From Selaginella tamariscina (taxonomy: Eukaryota > Streptophyta > Lycopodiopsida > Selaginellales > Selaginellaceae): a stretch of 64,000 nucleotides of DNA. Position 1 is the first letter of the stretch. Each line of letters starts with the position of its first letter. The stretch spans positions 115,471 through 179,470 of the forward strand of contig PUQB01000249.1 of the NCBI GenBank assembly GCA_003024785.1, read 5' to 3'. The notes beneath the pieces are model-generated. The model worked only from the letters and a program-made list of their open reading frames with translations, searched no databases and was not told the origin of the DNA. Of this stretch, positions 46,419 to 57,448 are shown piece by piece. The position numbers and the translations under genes were made by a program.

Positions 46419-47424
46419 GTATATCTGTTCTATATTTCCATCATGATTGCATGAAGACTGGTCACTTTGAGGAGGTAAATGTATGAGTTGATTAAGAAGA
46501 GGTTTTATTGGAGGAATATGAAAGCTGAATATTGCAAGACTTATGACAAGTGTCAGCAAGTAAAGGTACCCATAGAGAAACCAGGTGGGTAATTAGTACC
46601 ATTGCCTATTCCAATCATGCAGTGGGGCAGTATCTATATGGACTTTATCATTCATTTACTAAGGCCACATAGGGAGAATGAGCAGGTGTGGGTCATTATG
46701 GACAAGTTGACAAAGTTTGTAAGTTAGTTCCCTTATAACAACATATTCATTAATTAAAAACTTTATATTAATTTTGACATTTTATTACTTATTTGATTAG
46801 TATTATCTAAATAATATAAAATATAATATAAAAATATTAAAGTAATGAATATGTGGTTTTAGGGAAGAATGTGAATGCCTTAGAACTGGTTACAATGTAT
46901 TTACAAAATGTATTTCCCATCCATGAATTTTCAGATGATATTGTAATTTATCGGGACTTCAAGTTCACTTCTAATTTTTTAAGAGGCCTTTCTTTCTAAG
47001 TGCATAGAAGGGAAGCTTAAGTTGTGTAATGGAGATCATTTCGAGATAGATGGGCAAACAGAGAGGGTAAACCAAGTTCTAAAAAATATGTTGAGGTGTA
47101 CTACCAACTAGAAGAAAGGCTAGTGGGATAAGTATATCCATTACTCGAATTTGCCTACAACAACAGCCAACACAATGGGATTGGGATGAGCCTATATTAT
47201 GCTATGTTTGAACAACATCCCAAGACAACTATGCTATGTTTGAACAACATCCCAAGACAACTTTTAAGATGGGGTTAGCAAGTAACAACACCCAAGCCAA
47301 AATAAGGAAGCTAAAGATTTGAGTGTTGAGCTTGAGAATATTCAAAGTTTGTGTAAGAAGACTTACAACAGCTCAGAATCAAATTATTAAGTTTGCTAAT
47401 AAGCACAAAAACTTCTATAGTTTC
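46419..47424 (+). pseudogene. Integrase remnant of Q2
   Basis: Same readable segments as Q1 (zinc-binding region, WGSIYMDFI, VWVIMDKLTKFV), with stops and the MITE-like insert at 46,728-46,866. Confidence 0.7.
46728..46866. mobile_element. MITE-like insert, duplicate copy
   Basis: Counterpart of 16,204-16,340 with the same TTCCCT...AGGGAA ends and two small insertions. Confidence 0.4.
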
Positions 47425-47564
47425 ATGTGGGAGATTACAACCTAAGAGAGAAGGGGATAGATTTATGTGTGCGTGGAGAAGCCTTTGGGGAGGGACTAGA
47501 GGCAACTCGGGGTGGTCAAATGGTTCTGAAAGGGTCTCCTAGTATTGTACGTGTTGGTGCCTTA

Positions 47565-48556
47565 TAGTATTACCACGGTTAATTATAACCCTCAAGACAC
47601 AAGTTTAAAACTAAATGGTATAGTCTATACATTATCATCGAAATACAATAAACAACACATCAACGCTATTAGATCTAGAAGGGAAGAACAAAAATTAACA
47701 CAAATATTAATAATTGCATCAGTAAATGCACAAACACTAATTGCATCTATGTATTATTCTATTTTATTTATTTGATGGAACTATCATGTTTATAAATTAA
47801 TGTCTCATTGGACAAGGCAACAAATTAAGAATTAGTACTAATGAGAATATCTTTTGGAAACCAAGGTGTGATTAATAATAAAATACATGGGTTAATTAGG
47901 TGCAACCACTAAATTATCTCAAATACAACATAAAATGGTCACACTCCAAAGGCAACCCCATCCCTAACTCTTCCTCCCAATGAATTTTCATTTTGGAGTT
48001 CATCACAACAAACAATCATATCCAAACAGCAATTAGCGAAGCATCCATTTACACTCAAGGTAATTCCACATATGATTCAATACCCATTCTTTTTCTTTAT
48101 GGTTCAATATTACATGGCTTTCCATTTGAGAATTGACTCACAAACAAAAACTCATGTAATTTTACTTGAAGGACATCACCAAACCAAGGTATTATAAGTA
48201 GCAACTATAGGGCATCATGAGCATAGCACACAAATGGATTTACTTATGGTGCCCCAAAACTACACATCCACAATTTAAAGGGTAGGATTGGTACATGTGG
48301 CAGGAAAATGCTCAAGTATATAAAGACAAAGGTCGAATTAAGAAGGGAGCTTTAGGAGCTGCACATGTTGTGCAAAAAAGAGAGAAAAATAAGAGGAGTT
48401 CATTGTATTTAACTTTTTTGTTTTGAATATAGTACTCTCCTTGTCCATAACATGTTCCCTTGAGCACCTTACCTATGTCATCCATCCAGACACTGCTAAT
48501 TGTTTCTCCAAGTTATAGTAAGTGTAAGACGCTTTTATTTGTATTTAGTGATGGTG
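47565..48556. other. Non-coding region after Q2
   Basis: Near-identical to 17,039-18,037, including TATATAAAG at 48,317-48,325. Homology to unit 1 stops exactly where the LTR of element A begins. ORFs here are not conserved between the two copies. Confidence 0.55.
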
Positions 48557-49081
48557 TGTCACGACCCGATACAGGATACATGATACAAGATACAGGATCC
48601 GACATACAGGATTCAGCCTACAGGATACGGGATACAGGATTCGGCCTGCAGGATATTCCCACAGGATATTCCCGCAGGATATTCCTACAGGATATGCCTG
48701 CAGGATATTCCACAGGATATGCCTAGAGGATATTCCACAGGATATGCCTAGAGGATATTCCACAGGATATGCCTAGAGGATAAGGGTCACTATTTTTAGC
48801 TCATGACTAGATTAGACTCATGACCAGATTAGCTTGGAGTTGTGAGCATAAAAGCTCCGACCCAATTGTTGTACAATCATTTACTATCAACAGTCTTACT
48901 ACGATCAATCTTGTCTTGTCTTGTTCTTGCCTTGCTCTTGTCTTGCTCCTGGTTCCTGTCCTGTTTCTGTCTGGCTCCAGATTCTGATCCTACTCCTGTC
49001 CTGCTCCTTGTCCTGCTCCTGAGTCAAGCCTCCTTGTTCTCAGAATCCTGTTGTCTTTTTTTCCTGGATCGTGGCTTGACA
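48557..49081 (+). mobile_element. LTR of gypsy element A, left arm
   Basis: Starts TGTCACGACCCGATA and ends GGCTTGACA. It has a CATAAAAG TATA-like box at 48,847-48,854. The U3 part contains short tandem repeats. The start and end sequences recur inverted at 59,609-60,032. Confidence 0.8.
48640..48782. repeat. CAGGATAT-type minisatellite in the LTR U3
   Basis: About nine units of 17-24 bp built on ACAGGATAT, the last three nearly identical (CACAGGATATGCCTAGAGGA). A diverged inverted counterpart lies at about 59,875-60,000. Possibly enhancer-like repeats. Confidence 0.8.
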
Positions 49082-49083
49082 GT

Positions 49084-49093
49084 TTGATAGTAA
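49084..49093 (+). promoter_or_regulatory. Putative self-priming site of element A
   Basis: TTGATAGTAA, 2 nt after the LTR end, is the exact reverse complement of TTACTATCAA at 48,881-48,890. That segment lies about 33 bp downstream of the TATA-like box, where the transcript should start. No tRNA 3'-end complement is seen after the LTR. This is the Tf1/sushi-type self-priming arrangement. Confidence 0.6.
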
Positions 49094-49181
49094 CTGCTTT
49101 CATAGCTTTCCGATTTCCAGTTACTTTTTTTTTTCTCCTTGATTCTTTTCCTTCGTTTTCCTCCTTTTTCTTTCATAGATC

Positions 49182-50142
49182 ATGTCTGATTTTGAGCACT
49201 TTCAACGCGAGCACCAAATGTTGCTTCATGAGCTGGCCACTTTGTGCCAAGTGGTCACCGATCTACAAGGTTCCACCAACGCGGCGCATGTAGCTGCTGA
49301 TGCATCCTCCAAGGCTGCTGCGCATGCTCTCTCTCAAGCATCAGTGGTTTCCTCTTCATCGAACTTTTCTCCGGAGCCGAAGATCAGCATGCCTGAAAAG
49401 TTCAGTGGCAATCGCGCCGATTTCCAAGGTTTCCTGAATCAGATCCGGCTCTTGATCCGCATGCAACCACGCCGTTATTCAACTGATGCACAAAAGGTTG
49501 GCCTTTTGGCATCCTTGTTAGTTGGATCTCCACGGGTTGGGTTGCCCCTTTGCTGGAACGTGACGACCCATTGATGGAGGATTTTGAAGGTTTCGTGGCT
49601 GCCTTTGAAGCCTGCTTTGGAGATCCCGATAAGTACCGTTCCGCATGCACGAAGTTACGGAAGCTCACACAAGGATCCAGACCAGCTTCCGTTTATGCAT
49701 CCGAATTTCAACAATTGCGCACGAACATTCCATGGGACGAGACTGCATTGATCGAACACTTCCATTTTGGGCTGAGGGATGACGTGAAGGACCTTCTCCT
49801 TACACGTTAGCGGAGATCATGCAACAGGCCGTTCGCTGCGACAATCGTTTGTTCGAGCGCCGTCAGGAAAAATCCCGCCAGCAGTTCCTGCTAACTAATC
49901 CTGTAGCCGTAGCACATGTTCCTACGACACCTTCTAGAGCAGTTCCTATGGAGGTTAACAAATCCAAGCGTGGCCCACTTTCCACTGCTGAGAAGCAACG
50001 TCGTCGAAGTGAGAACCTATCCTTGTATTGTGGTGAAGCAGGACACAAGGTGGCGGAATGTCCTAATAAAGCCAGGAAGTTCAAGACGCGTGAAGCCGAA
50101 GCTGAAGTTCAGTCAGAAAACTTCAATGTCCACTTCGTCTAG
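49182..50142 (+). pseudogene. gag of element A, left arm
   Basis: Starts MSDFEHFQREHQMLLHEL. The capsid-like region contains PEKFSGNRADFQGFLNQIRL and EDFEGFVAAFEACFGDPDKY, typical of gag in Tf1/sushi-like chromoviruses. Frame changes near 49,540 and 49,805 split it into three frames. The zinc knuckle is damaged: SLYCGEAGHKVAEC lacks the first Cys. Confidence 0.85.
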
Positions 50143-50153
50143 GAGCCGCGAAG

Positions 50154-50640
50154 TTGGACGTAGGTGCAGGCTCCATTGGTGCTGCTCATACCATTCCATC
50201 ACTCAAGTTTCCTGTACACATTCGCCTCAATAATCGAGAGCTCAAGGAGTTTGCCCTGTTAGACACTGGTGCAAATGCATGCTTCATGGATGACACGTTT
50301 GCAGCTCAGCATGGCATTCCGGTGGTGAAGTTGAAGCGTGCAGTTCTGTAAGGTGGCCGATGGTCATTTGATTGCTTCTGGTGCAGTTACCCACGCTATC
50401 ACACCTCTCCCTTGCAGTCATGGCGCATTCAACTGTTCGATTTCCTTCAACTGATCAAGACTCGGTCGATCCCTCATTTTTGGCATGCCATGGTTCGTTG
50501 TTGCAAATCCGCAGATCGACTGGAGGTCTAAGGACGCTCACGTTTTCCTCTCCAGCAGCTAGGATCACTCCTGTACCTTCTGCGTGCAGGATACATCCTT
50601 GGTGTCTGAGGCAGTACAAGCTACAGGATTGACCGTGCCT
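50154..50640 (+). pseudogene. Protease region of element A, left arm
   Basis: FALLDTGANACFMDDTFA is an aspartic retropepsin active site (LLDTGA). A frame change follows at about 50,350. Downstream is a low-complexity region rich in CCTGT/CAGGATT. It is cut by element B at 50,940, so no RT, RNase H or integrase of A is present. Confidence 0.8.
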
Positions 50641-50939
50641 ATTTCTGTACCAGTGTTGAAGGCTCCTTCTCGACAGGATTCACCTCATGTCAATTCCTCA
50701 GCACATCCGCAGGCTCTCTCCACTCCTGTAAGTTTGTGGATTCCTGTATAGGGTTCTTCCAATCCTGTATCATTGTCGAAGGTCCTCCTCAACAGGATCC
50801 ACCTCCTGTTGGTTCGTTAGCACACCCACAGGCTCTCCTCACTCCTGTGCATCCACGGACTTCTGTACAGGATTCTTCCAATCCTGTACAGTTGTCAACA
50901 TCCACACCTGTTTCTCCCAATCCTGCCTCTTTTCGTTAC

Positions 50940-51407
50940 TGTTAAAGGTAAAATATTAGGAGCATAGGACGTCCTACTGTAGAGAGAATAAGGGTAGGAA
51001 GGTCCGTAGTAAGCATGGAAGGAAAGGCTGTGAAAGAGGAAAATCCTTACCGAGAGGAAAAGGAAAAGGAAAGGTGAAGGGAAAGGAAAAGGTAAAGGAT
51101 GACATGGCGAGAGGAAGAGTAGTTAAGGGAAGTTAGGGCAACGAAGGAGGGGTCTCCATTTGAAGTTCTAGCAGGAGATAAAGGTTCTCTACACTTTGTC
51201 TTTTGTATTCATGTTAGTAATGAAAGGTGCATATTAGAGAATCTTGTATGTGTGTATGTCTACTCTGATATATATATAGATATATTGAGAGTTGAGGAAG
51301 GAAAGGGTGTAGCCTTTCCTGTACGTTGTATGAAAGGTTTCCTGTCTGTGTGAAGGAAACAGGTTAAATAGGAAAAGGTGAGGAGCAGAGCCTTTTCCTG
51401 TTTAACA
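50940..51407 (+). mobile_element. 5' LTR of element B
   Basis: 468 bp, TGTTAAAGGTAAAATATT to CCTGTTTAACA. It lacks an internal block of about 85 bp that the other two B LTRs contain (CAATGAATGG...GGGAGAAGT). Confidence 0.85.
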
Positions 51408-51409
51408 AT

Positions 51410-51421
51410 TGGCGACCACGG
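51410..51421 (+). promoter_or_regulatory. Primer binding site of element B
   Basis: TGGCGACCACGG begins 2 nt after the LTR and starts with the TGG that pairs with the tRNA CCA end. The tRNA species is not assigned. The inverted copy near 56,856 reads TGGGACCACGG. Confidence 0.6.
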
Positions 51422-51515
51422 AGGGATTTCGCCATTGCAGTGTTAGCATTCATTGAGAAAAGAAGCTAAAAAGATAGAATTCTCATTCTGAAAAGGCTCG
51501 AAGGTGTAGAGCCGG

Positions 51516-53420
51516 ATGTGTAAAGGAAAAGGAATGAATGGAACCTTGGAGGAACCATTGTCGCCTGATCCAGCCTTAGCTGATCAAAGGAATCAAAGGC
51601 AGGCCAATAGAGTGGCTGCCCAACAGCAACCTGAAACTGACGAAAATAGACGTCAAAATATCCTTGGCAAGATAGTAGAGGATATTGCAGAAACAATACA
51701 GAAATCTGAGGCTGATCCAGAGAATTGGAGGCAGTATCAAACAGCTGGTTTAGAGGAAACAGTGAGAGGAGGAGTGCCTGTTCATATACCGAGATTGCAA
51801 GGAGAAGGATCTCCTGAGAACTCCCGAAGAGGAAGGGAGGAAGGTGTAAGAGGAAATACACCAGAGCAAAGGGATTATTACAAATATGGCACTTTTCCCG
51901 GGAATGTTTGGGGGTACGGTGATGTATCCCACATTCTCTGCAGGAAAGAAGGAAAATCCGAAAAGGCACTTACAACAGTTTGAAGAGGTAGTAAAACTGT
52001 ATAAGGTGACGGATGCAGAAAGGCTGCTTATATTTCCACATACATTGAAAGGAAATGCCTCTGATTGGTATTATGATTTAGAAAAGGAAGTCAGAGAGAT
52101 TATCAGAAGGTTACTGATGCATTTAAGGAATATTTCAGAAAGGAGGAATTGCCGGAGGAACATTTAGAGAAGTTAAGGACTATCCTTCAAGGCAAAACAG
52201 AAAAAGATAGATGAATATACACACCGTTTTAAGAAACATGAGAAAAAGTGTAAGGCATATGTGAAGATGGATGCCTTATTGCAATGGTATAAGCAAGGGT
52301 TGCTAAAACCATATAGAGATCTAGCACTTACTATCAATGAAAAGGATAGAGAGGATCTCATTAATCAATTAAAAATATATGAGAAGAAGAGAAGGCAGAT
52401 AGAAAAGATTGCAGAAGGAAAGCTGAAATATATGGAAGAAAGGAAGAATCCTCTGATGAAGAAGAAGAGGAAGCTGATGTAGTAAAAGTTCGAAAATATC
52501 CTATAGATGAGAAAGCATTGGCTCAAATGATGAAAACTTTAAAAGGAATGACAGTTAAAGAGGAGTTAAAGGAAAAAGTATGGTGTACTAAATGTAATAA
52601 TCCTGGTCATACGGTAGAGGAATGTAGACTGCAATTGCCTACATGCCAGATATGCGGAAAGGAAGGACATGTGGTAGGAACTGCAACATTTCCTAAATCA
52701 GAATGTGGCTAGTATAGAGAGAGAAAGGAGAATGGATGAACGTCCACCTCCTAGAAGGTTCCCACCTAATAGGAACCGTGGAATGAGAGGAATGATAATG
52801 CTGTTCCTTATGAGAACAGGAACAATATATATGGCAGAAGGAATGAAGTTCCTTATCAGAATAGGAATACGGATATTATGACGAAGGAATGATAATCCTT
52901 ACGAAATTAGAGAGGAAAGGTATTATGCAGGAAGAAATGGTCCATATAAGGTGTGGCAGAATGATAGACCTTATCCTGAAAGAAATGATAGGCAATATAG
53001 AGGAGAGGAAAGACCATATCAAGGTCAAAGAGGCAGAAATGATTCCTATAACAAGGAAATGATAAACAAGGACCAGGGTAGGAATTTTCCTTCCCAGGTT
53101 TGTTATACATGTGGTGAAACAGGACATATCTCTAGGGAATGTCCTAGGCGGAAGGTACAACCTCCTACTTCCACCAAACGACTAATGTGCAGCCTACAAC
53201 ACGGCTTATTCAAATAGAGGAGGAAAAGGATGAGTATCCACCCGTTGCAAGGGCAGTTATAGCTCTTCAAGAGAAGAAGAAGGAATCCTCTTTGATGGAG
53301 AAGGAGGTAGTTACTATTCCTAACAAGAAGGAGAGCTTGTTACAGGAAAATGTAAGAGCAGGAGCAGGATCTGACCAGAAAGGTCAGACTGATAACGAAT
53401 CAGAAGGTACAGAAAGGTGA
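51516..53420 (+). pseudogene. gag of element B
   Basis: Starts MCKGKGMNGTLEEP. The capsid-like region reads KRHLQQFEEVVKLYKVTDAE and LIFPHTLKGNASDWYYDLEK. It is followed by a Glu/Asp and Lys-rich stretch and three zinc knuckles: CTKCNNPGHTVEEC (about 52,590), CQICGKEGH (degenerate) and CYTCGETGHISREC (about 53,100). Frame changes occur near 51,910, 52,110, 52,190, 52,480 and 52,700. A second, inverted copy exists at 55,312-56,760. Confidence 0.8.
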
Positions 53421-53605
53421 TATAGATAAAGGTGAACAAAGTTTTTCATTATTACCATTACATGATAAAACAATGGACTCCATGTATCACCAAGCTATAA
53501 ATCAGGAGATAAAGATTACGCTTGGACAGTTGATAAAGGTAGCTCCTTACATAAGAAACCAGATATTAAATGCATTAAGTTTAGTTCAGCAAACATCACC
53601 TTCAC

Positions 53606-54007
53606 GTGAAGGATACAGTTTGTAAAATGGATAAGGAAGTACTGTATGAAGGTGATTATGATGGACATGTTCCTTGCATCACAGTATATGTGGGAAGGAA
53701 TAAGTTAAAGAGAGTATTAATAGATGGAGGTTCAGGTGTGAATTTTATTGAAGAAGGAGAATGTAAAAGGATGGGTTTAGGACCTATCCAACCTGCTCCA
53801 TTTAACCTTAAAATGGCTGATCAACAAAGTGTAAGGTCATTAAGCATAATGAGAGGAGTCACTATCACAGTAAAAGGATTCAAATATAGGATATCCTTGC
53901 TTGTCCTACAAAAAGAAGAAAAGGACATTGTTTATACTATGTTCTTAGCCAGAATATGGATTAAGTCTGATAAGGTTATTCAGAATGGAGAAGAACAGGA
54001 AAGATGA
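53606..54007 (+). CDS. Retropepsin-like protease of element B
   Basis: A 133-aa open frame with KRVLIDGGSGVNFIEEG. The active-site position reads D-G-G-S rather than D-T/S-G-A, a variant known in some plant gypsy proteases (VDGGSS-type). It continues with NLKMADQQSV and GVTITVKGFKYRISLLVL as in retropepsins. It is open to its stop, but upstream gag is broken. Confidence 0.65.
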   Translation: MKDTVCKMDKEVLYEGDYDGHVPCITVYVGRNKLKRVLIDGGSGVNFIEEGECKRMGLGPIQPAPFNLKMADQQSVRSLSIMRGVTITVKGFKYRISLLVLQKEEKDIVYTMFLARIWIKSDKVIQNGEEQER

Positions 54008-54633
54008 TGGTAGAAGGAGAAGGAAAAATCAATGATCTACAATCATACTAAAAGGTATGTTAAAAAGGAAATCCGACCTCTTGTTTTAAAGAATATGACT
54101 GGTTTAATGGGTTAGATGACCAGAAAGAGGTAGAAATCCTGAAAGCATATCCTAACTTGAAGGTCTTAACAAATATTGACCTTCACGTAATGCTGAATGG
54201 AAAGAAAATTGTTCAGCAGAAGGAAAACGACAGACCTGAATTACAAGAAATGTTTTATAAGGCAATCCTGTATAAGATTGATTTGCAGGAACAACCTTCA
54301 GAGTATACATATGTGTATACCACAGATCCTTAAAGCAAGTGAATATAAACACAGAAAGTAAGCCAAAGGAACAGGAAGGAAATACTATTCAGGAACAGGA
54401 AGGAAAAACTATTCAGGAACAGGAAGAGAAAGCAAATCCTGATCCTAAGGAACAAGCTGCAGGAAATCAAATGCTGCAACTTAAGGTATCAACTTCCAAC
54501 CAAGAACTTGGGAAAGTGAAGAACAACTTTTGGAAGTATAAAGGAGAGAATCCACAGTACCATGAAGATAAACATCCAAAGAAGGAATAGGATAGTTGCC
54601 GTGAGGACACAGCAACAAATAAGGAGGGGGCAA
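54008..54633 (+). other. 3' tail of element B with purine-rich tract
   Basis: A degraded reading with FYKAILYKID-like and QEQEGKTIQEQE repeat segments; no RT motifs. AAGGAGGGGG at 54,621-54,630 directly before the LTR is a good polypurine tract. Confidence 0.6.
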
Positions 54634-55185
54634 TGTTAAAGGTAAAATATTAGGAGTATAGGTCTCCTGTAGAGAGAATAAGGGTAGGAAGGTCCGTAGT
54701 AAGCATGGAAGGAAAGGTTGTGAAGAGGAAAATCCTTACCGAGAGGAAAGGAAAAGGAAAAGGTGAAGGAAAAAGAAAAGGGTAAAGGATGACGTGGCGA
54801 GAGGAAGAGTAGTTAAGGGGAGTTAGGGCAACGAAGGAAGGGTCTCCATTTGAAGTTCTAGCAAGAGATAAAGGTTCTCTACACTTTGTCTTTTGTATTC
54901 ATGTTAGTAATGAAAGGTGCATATTAAGAATCTTGTATGTGTGTATGTCTACTCTCAATGAATGGATCTAACAAGGCAATAGCCAAAATCCATTCTTGCC
55001 CTTGACTTTGGAGACTAGTCATAGTGGCAATGGGAGAAGTCTGATATATATATAGATATATTGAGAGTTGAGGAAGGAAAGGGTGTAGCCTTTCCTGTAC
55101 GTTATATGAAAGGTTTCCTGTCTGTGTGAAGGAAACAGGTTAAATAGGAAAAGGTGAGGCAGAGAGACCCTTTTCCTGTTTAACA
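54634..55185 (+). mobile_element. Second LTR of element B
   Basis: 552 bp, same ends as the first LTR. It serves as the 3' LTR of B and at the same time precedes a truncated second B leader at 55,186. Confidence 0.85.
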
Positions 55186-56859
55186 ATTAAGAGCCGGATG
55201 TGTAAAGGAAAAGGATATTCTCAGGTTATTGATGCTTTTAAGGAATATAGACCTTATCCTGAAAGAAATGATAGGCAATATAGAGGGAGGAAAGACTATA
55301 TCAAGGTCTATCATTTGCCACGCCTTATATGGACCATTTCTTCCTGCATAATACCTTTCCTCTCTAATTTCGTAAGGATTATCATTCCTTCTGTCATAAT
55401 ATCCAGTATTCCTGTTCTGATAAGGAACTTCATTCCTTCTGTCATACATATTGTTCCTGTTCTCATAAGGAACAACATTATCTTCCTCTCATTCCCACGG
55501 TTCCTATTAGGTGGGAACCTTCTAGGAGGTGGACGTTCATCTGTCCTCCTTTCTCTCTCTATGCGAGCCACATTCTGATTCAGGAAATGTTTACAGTTCC
55601 TAGCCATATGTCCTCCTTTCCGCATATCTGGCATGTAGGCAATTGCAGTCTACATTCCTCTACTGTATGACCAGGATTATTACATTTAGTACACCATACT
55701 TTTCCTTTAGCTCCTCTTTAACTGTCATTCCTTTTAAAGTTTTCATCATTTGAGCCAATGCTTTTTCATCTATAGGATATTTTTGAACTTTTACTACATC
55801 AGCTTCCTCTTCTTCTTCATCAGAGGATTCTTTCTTTCTCCATATATTTTTCAACTTTCCTTCTGCAATCTTTTCTATCTGCCTTCTTTCTTCTCATATT
55901 TTTTAATTGATAATGAGATCCTCTCTATCCTTTTCATTGATAGTAATGTTAGATCTCTATATGGTTTTAGCAACCCTTGCTTATACCATTGCAATAAGGC
56001 ATCCATCTTTACATATGCCTTACACTTTTTCTCATGTTTCTTAAAAACGGTGTGTATATTCATCTATCTTTTCTGTTTTGCCTTGAAGGATAGTCCTTAA
56101 CTTCTCTAAATGTTCCTCCCGGCAATTCCTCCTTCTGAAATTTCCTTAAAAGCATCAGTAACCTTCTGATAATCCTCTCTGACTTTCTTTTCTAAATCAT
56201 AATACCAGTCAGAGGCATTTCCTTTCAATGTATGTGGAAATATAAGCAGCCTTTCTGCATCCGTCACCTTATACAGTTTTACTACCTCCTCAAACTGTTG
56301 TAAGTGCCTTTTCGGATTTTCCTTCTTTCCTGCAGAGAATGTGGGATACATCACCGTACCCCAAACATTCCCGGGAAAAGTGCCATATTTGTAATAATCC
56401 TTTGCTCTGGTGTATTTCCTCTTACACCTTCCTCCCTTCCTCTTTGGAGTTCTCAGGAGATCCTTCTCTTGCAATCTCGGTCTATGAACAGGCACTCCTC
56501 CTCTCACTGTTTCTCTAAACCAGCTGTTTGATACTGCCTCCAATTCTCTGGATCAGCCTCAAATTTCTGTATTGTTTCTGCAATATCCTCTACTATCTTA
56601 CCAAGGATATTTTGATGTCTATTTTCGTCAGTTTCAGGTTGCTGTTGGGCAGCCACTCTATTGGCATGCCTTTGGTTCCTCTAATCAGCTAAGGCTGGAT
56701 CAGGACGATGGTTCCTCCAAGGTTCCATTCATTCCTTTTCCTTTACACATCCGGCTCTACACCTTCCGAGCCTTTTTCAGAATGAGAATTCTATCTTTTT
56801 AGCTTCTTTTCTCAATGAATGCTAACACTGCAAATGGCGAATCCCTCCGTGGTCCCAAT
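55186..56859 (-). mobile_element. Fold-back partial copy of element B
   Basis: 55,186-55,311 is a plus-strand patchwork: B leader, a few gag codons, then sequence matching 52,970-53,020. At about 55,312 the strand flips, and up to 56,859 the sequence is minus-strand B gag. It includes the two knuckle regions near 55,560-55,690 and the RHLQQFEEVVKLY segment near 56,270. It ends at the primer site beside the inverted LTR. Protease is absent. Confidence 0.8.
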
Positions 56860-57448
56860 TGTTAAACAGGAAAAGGGTCTCTCTGCCTCACCTTTTCCTA
56901 TTTAACCTGTTTCCTTCACGCAGACAGGAAACCTTTCATACAACGTACAGGAAAGGCTACACCCTTTCCTTTCTCAACTCTCAATATATCTGTATATATA
57001 TATCAGACTTCTCCCAGTGCCACTATGACTGGTCTCCAAAGTCAAGGGCAAGAACGGATTTTGGCTATTGCCTTGTTAGATCCATTCATTGAGAGTAACA
57101 TACACACACACAAGATTCTCTAATATGCACCTTTCATTACTAACATGAATACAAAAGACAAAGTGTAGAGAACCTTTATCTCCTGCTAACTTCAAATGGA
57201 GACCCTCTTCCTGTTAGAACTTCTGTGAGACCCTTCTGGAGACCCTTCTCCTTGCCCTAACTCCTTAACTACCTTCCTCTCGCCACGTCATCCTTTTCCT
57301 TTTCCTTTTCCTTCCTTTTCCTTTTCTTTTCCTCTCGGTAAGGATTTTCCTCCTTCACCGCCTTTCCTTCCATGCTTACTACGGACCTTCCTACCCTTAT
57401 TCTCTCTACAGTAGGACGTCCTATGCTCCTAATATTTTACCTTTAACA
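56860..57448 (-). mobile_element. Inverted LTR of element B
   Basis: 589 bp, plus-strand TGTTAAACAGG...CCTTTAACA; minus orientation. It contains the internal block missing from the first LTR and extra CTTCTGTGAGACCC sequence near 57,220. Confidence 0.85.

Larger units (their letters stand above)
41418..47564 (+). mobile_element. Ty3/gypsy element Q2 with nested insertions
   Basis: Near-identical copy of Q1 with the same truncation point in the NTPase gene, the same two solo LTRs at the same sites and the same MITE-like insert. Small indels distinguish it, for example a loss in the RNase H region near 44,980 and a changed left LTR boundary at 41,925. Confidence 0.8.
50940..55185 (+). mobile_element. 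LTR retrotransposon B, gag-protease only
   Basis: LTR (50,940-51,407), primer site, gag, protease, short tail, purine-rich tract and LTR (54,634-55,185). Total 4,246 bp, with no RT, RNase H or integrase segment recognisable in any frame. Ends are TGTTAAAGG...TTTAACA. It is inserted into element A after its protease region. Confidence 0.8.

Noticed and set aside
47545..47775. 76-aa ORF after Q2
   Set aside because: The near-identical sequence in unit 1 lacks the frame because of a single indel, and no protein features are seen.
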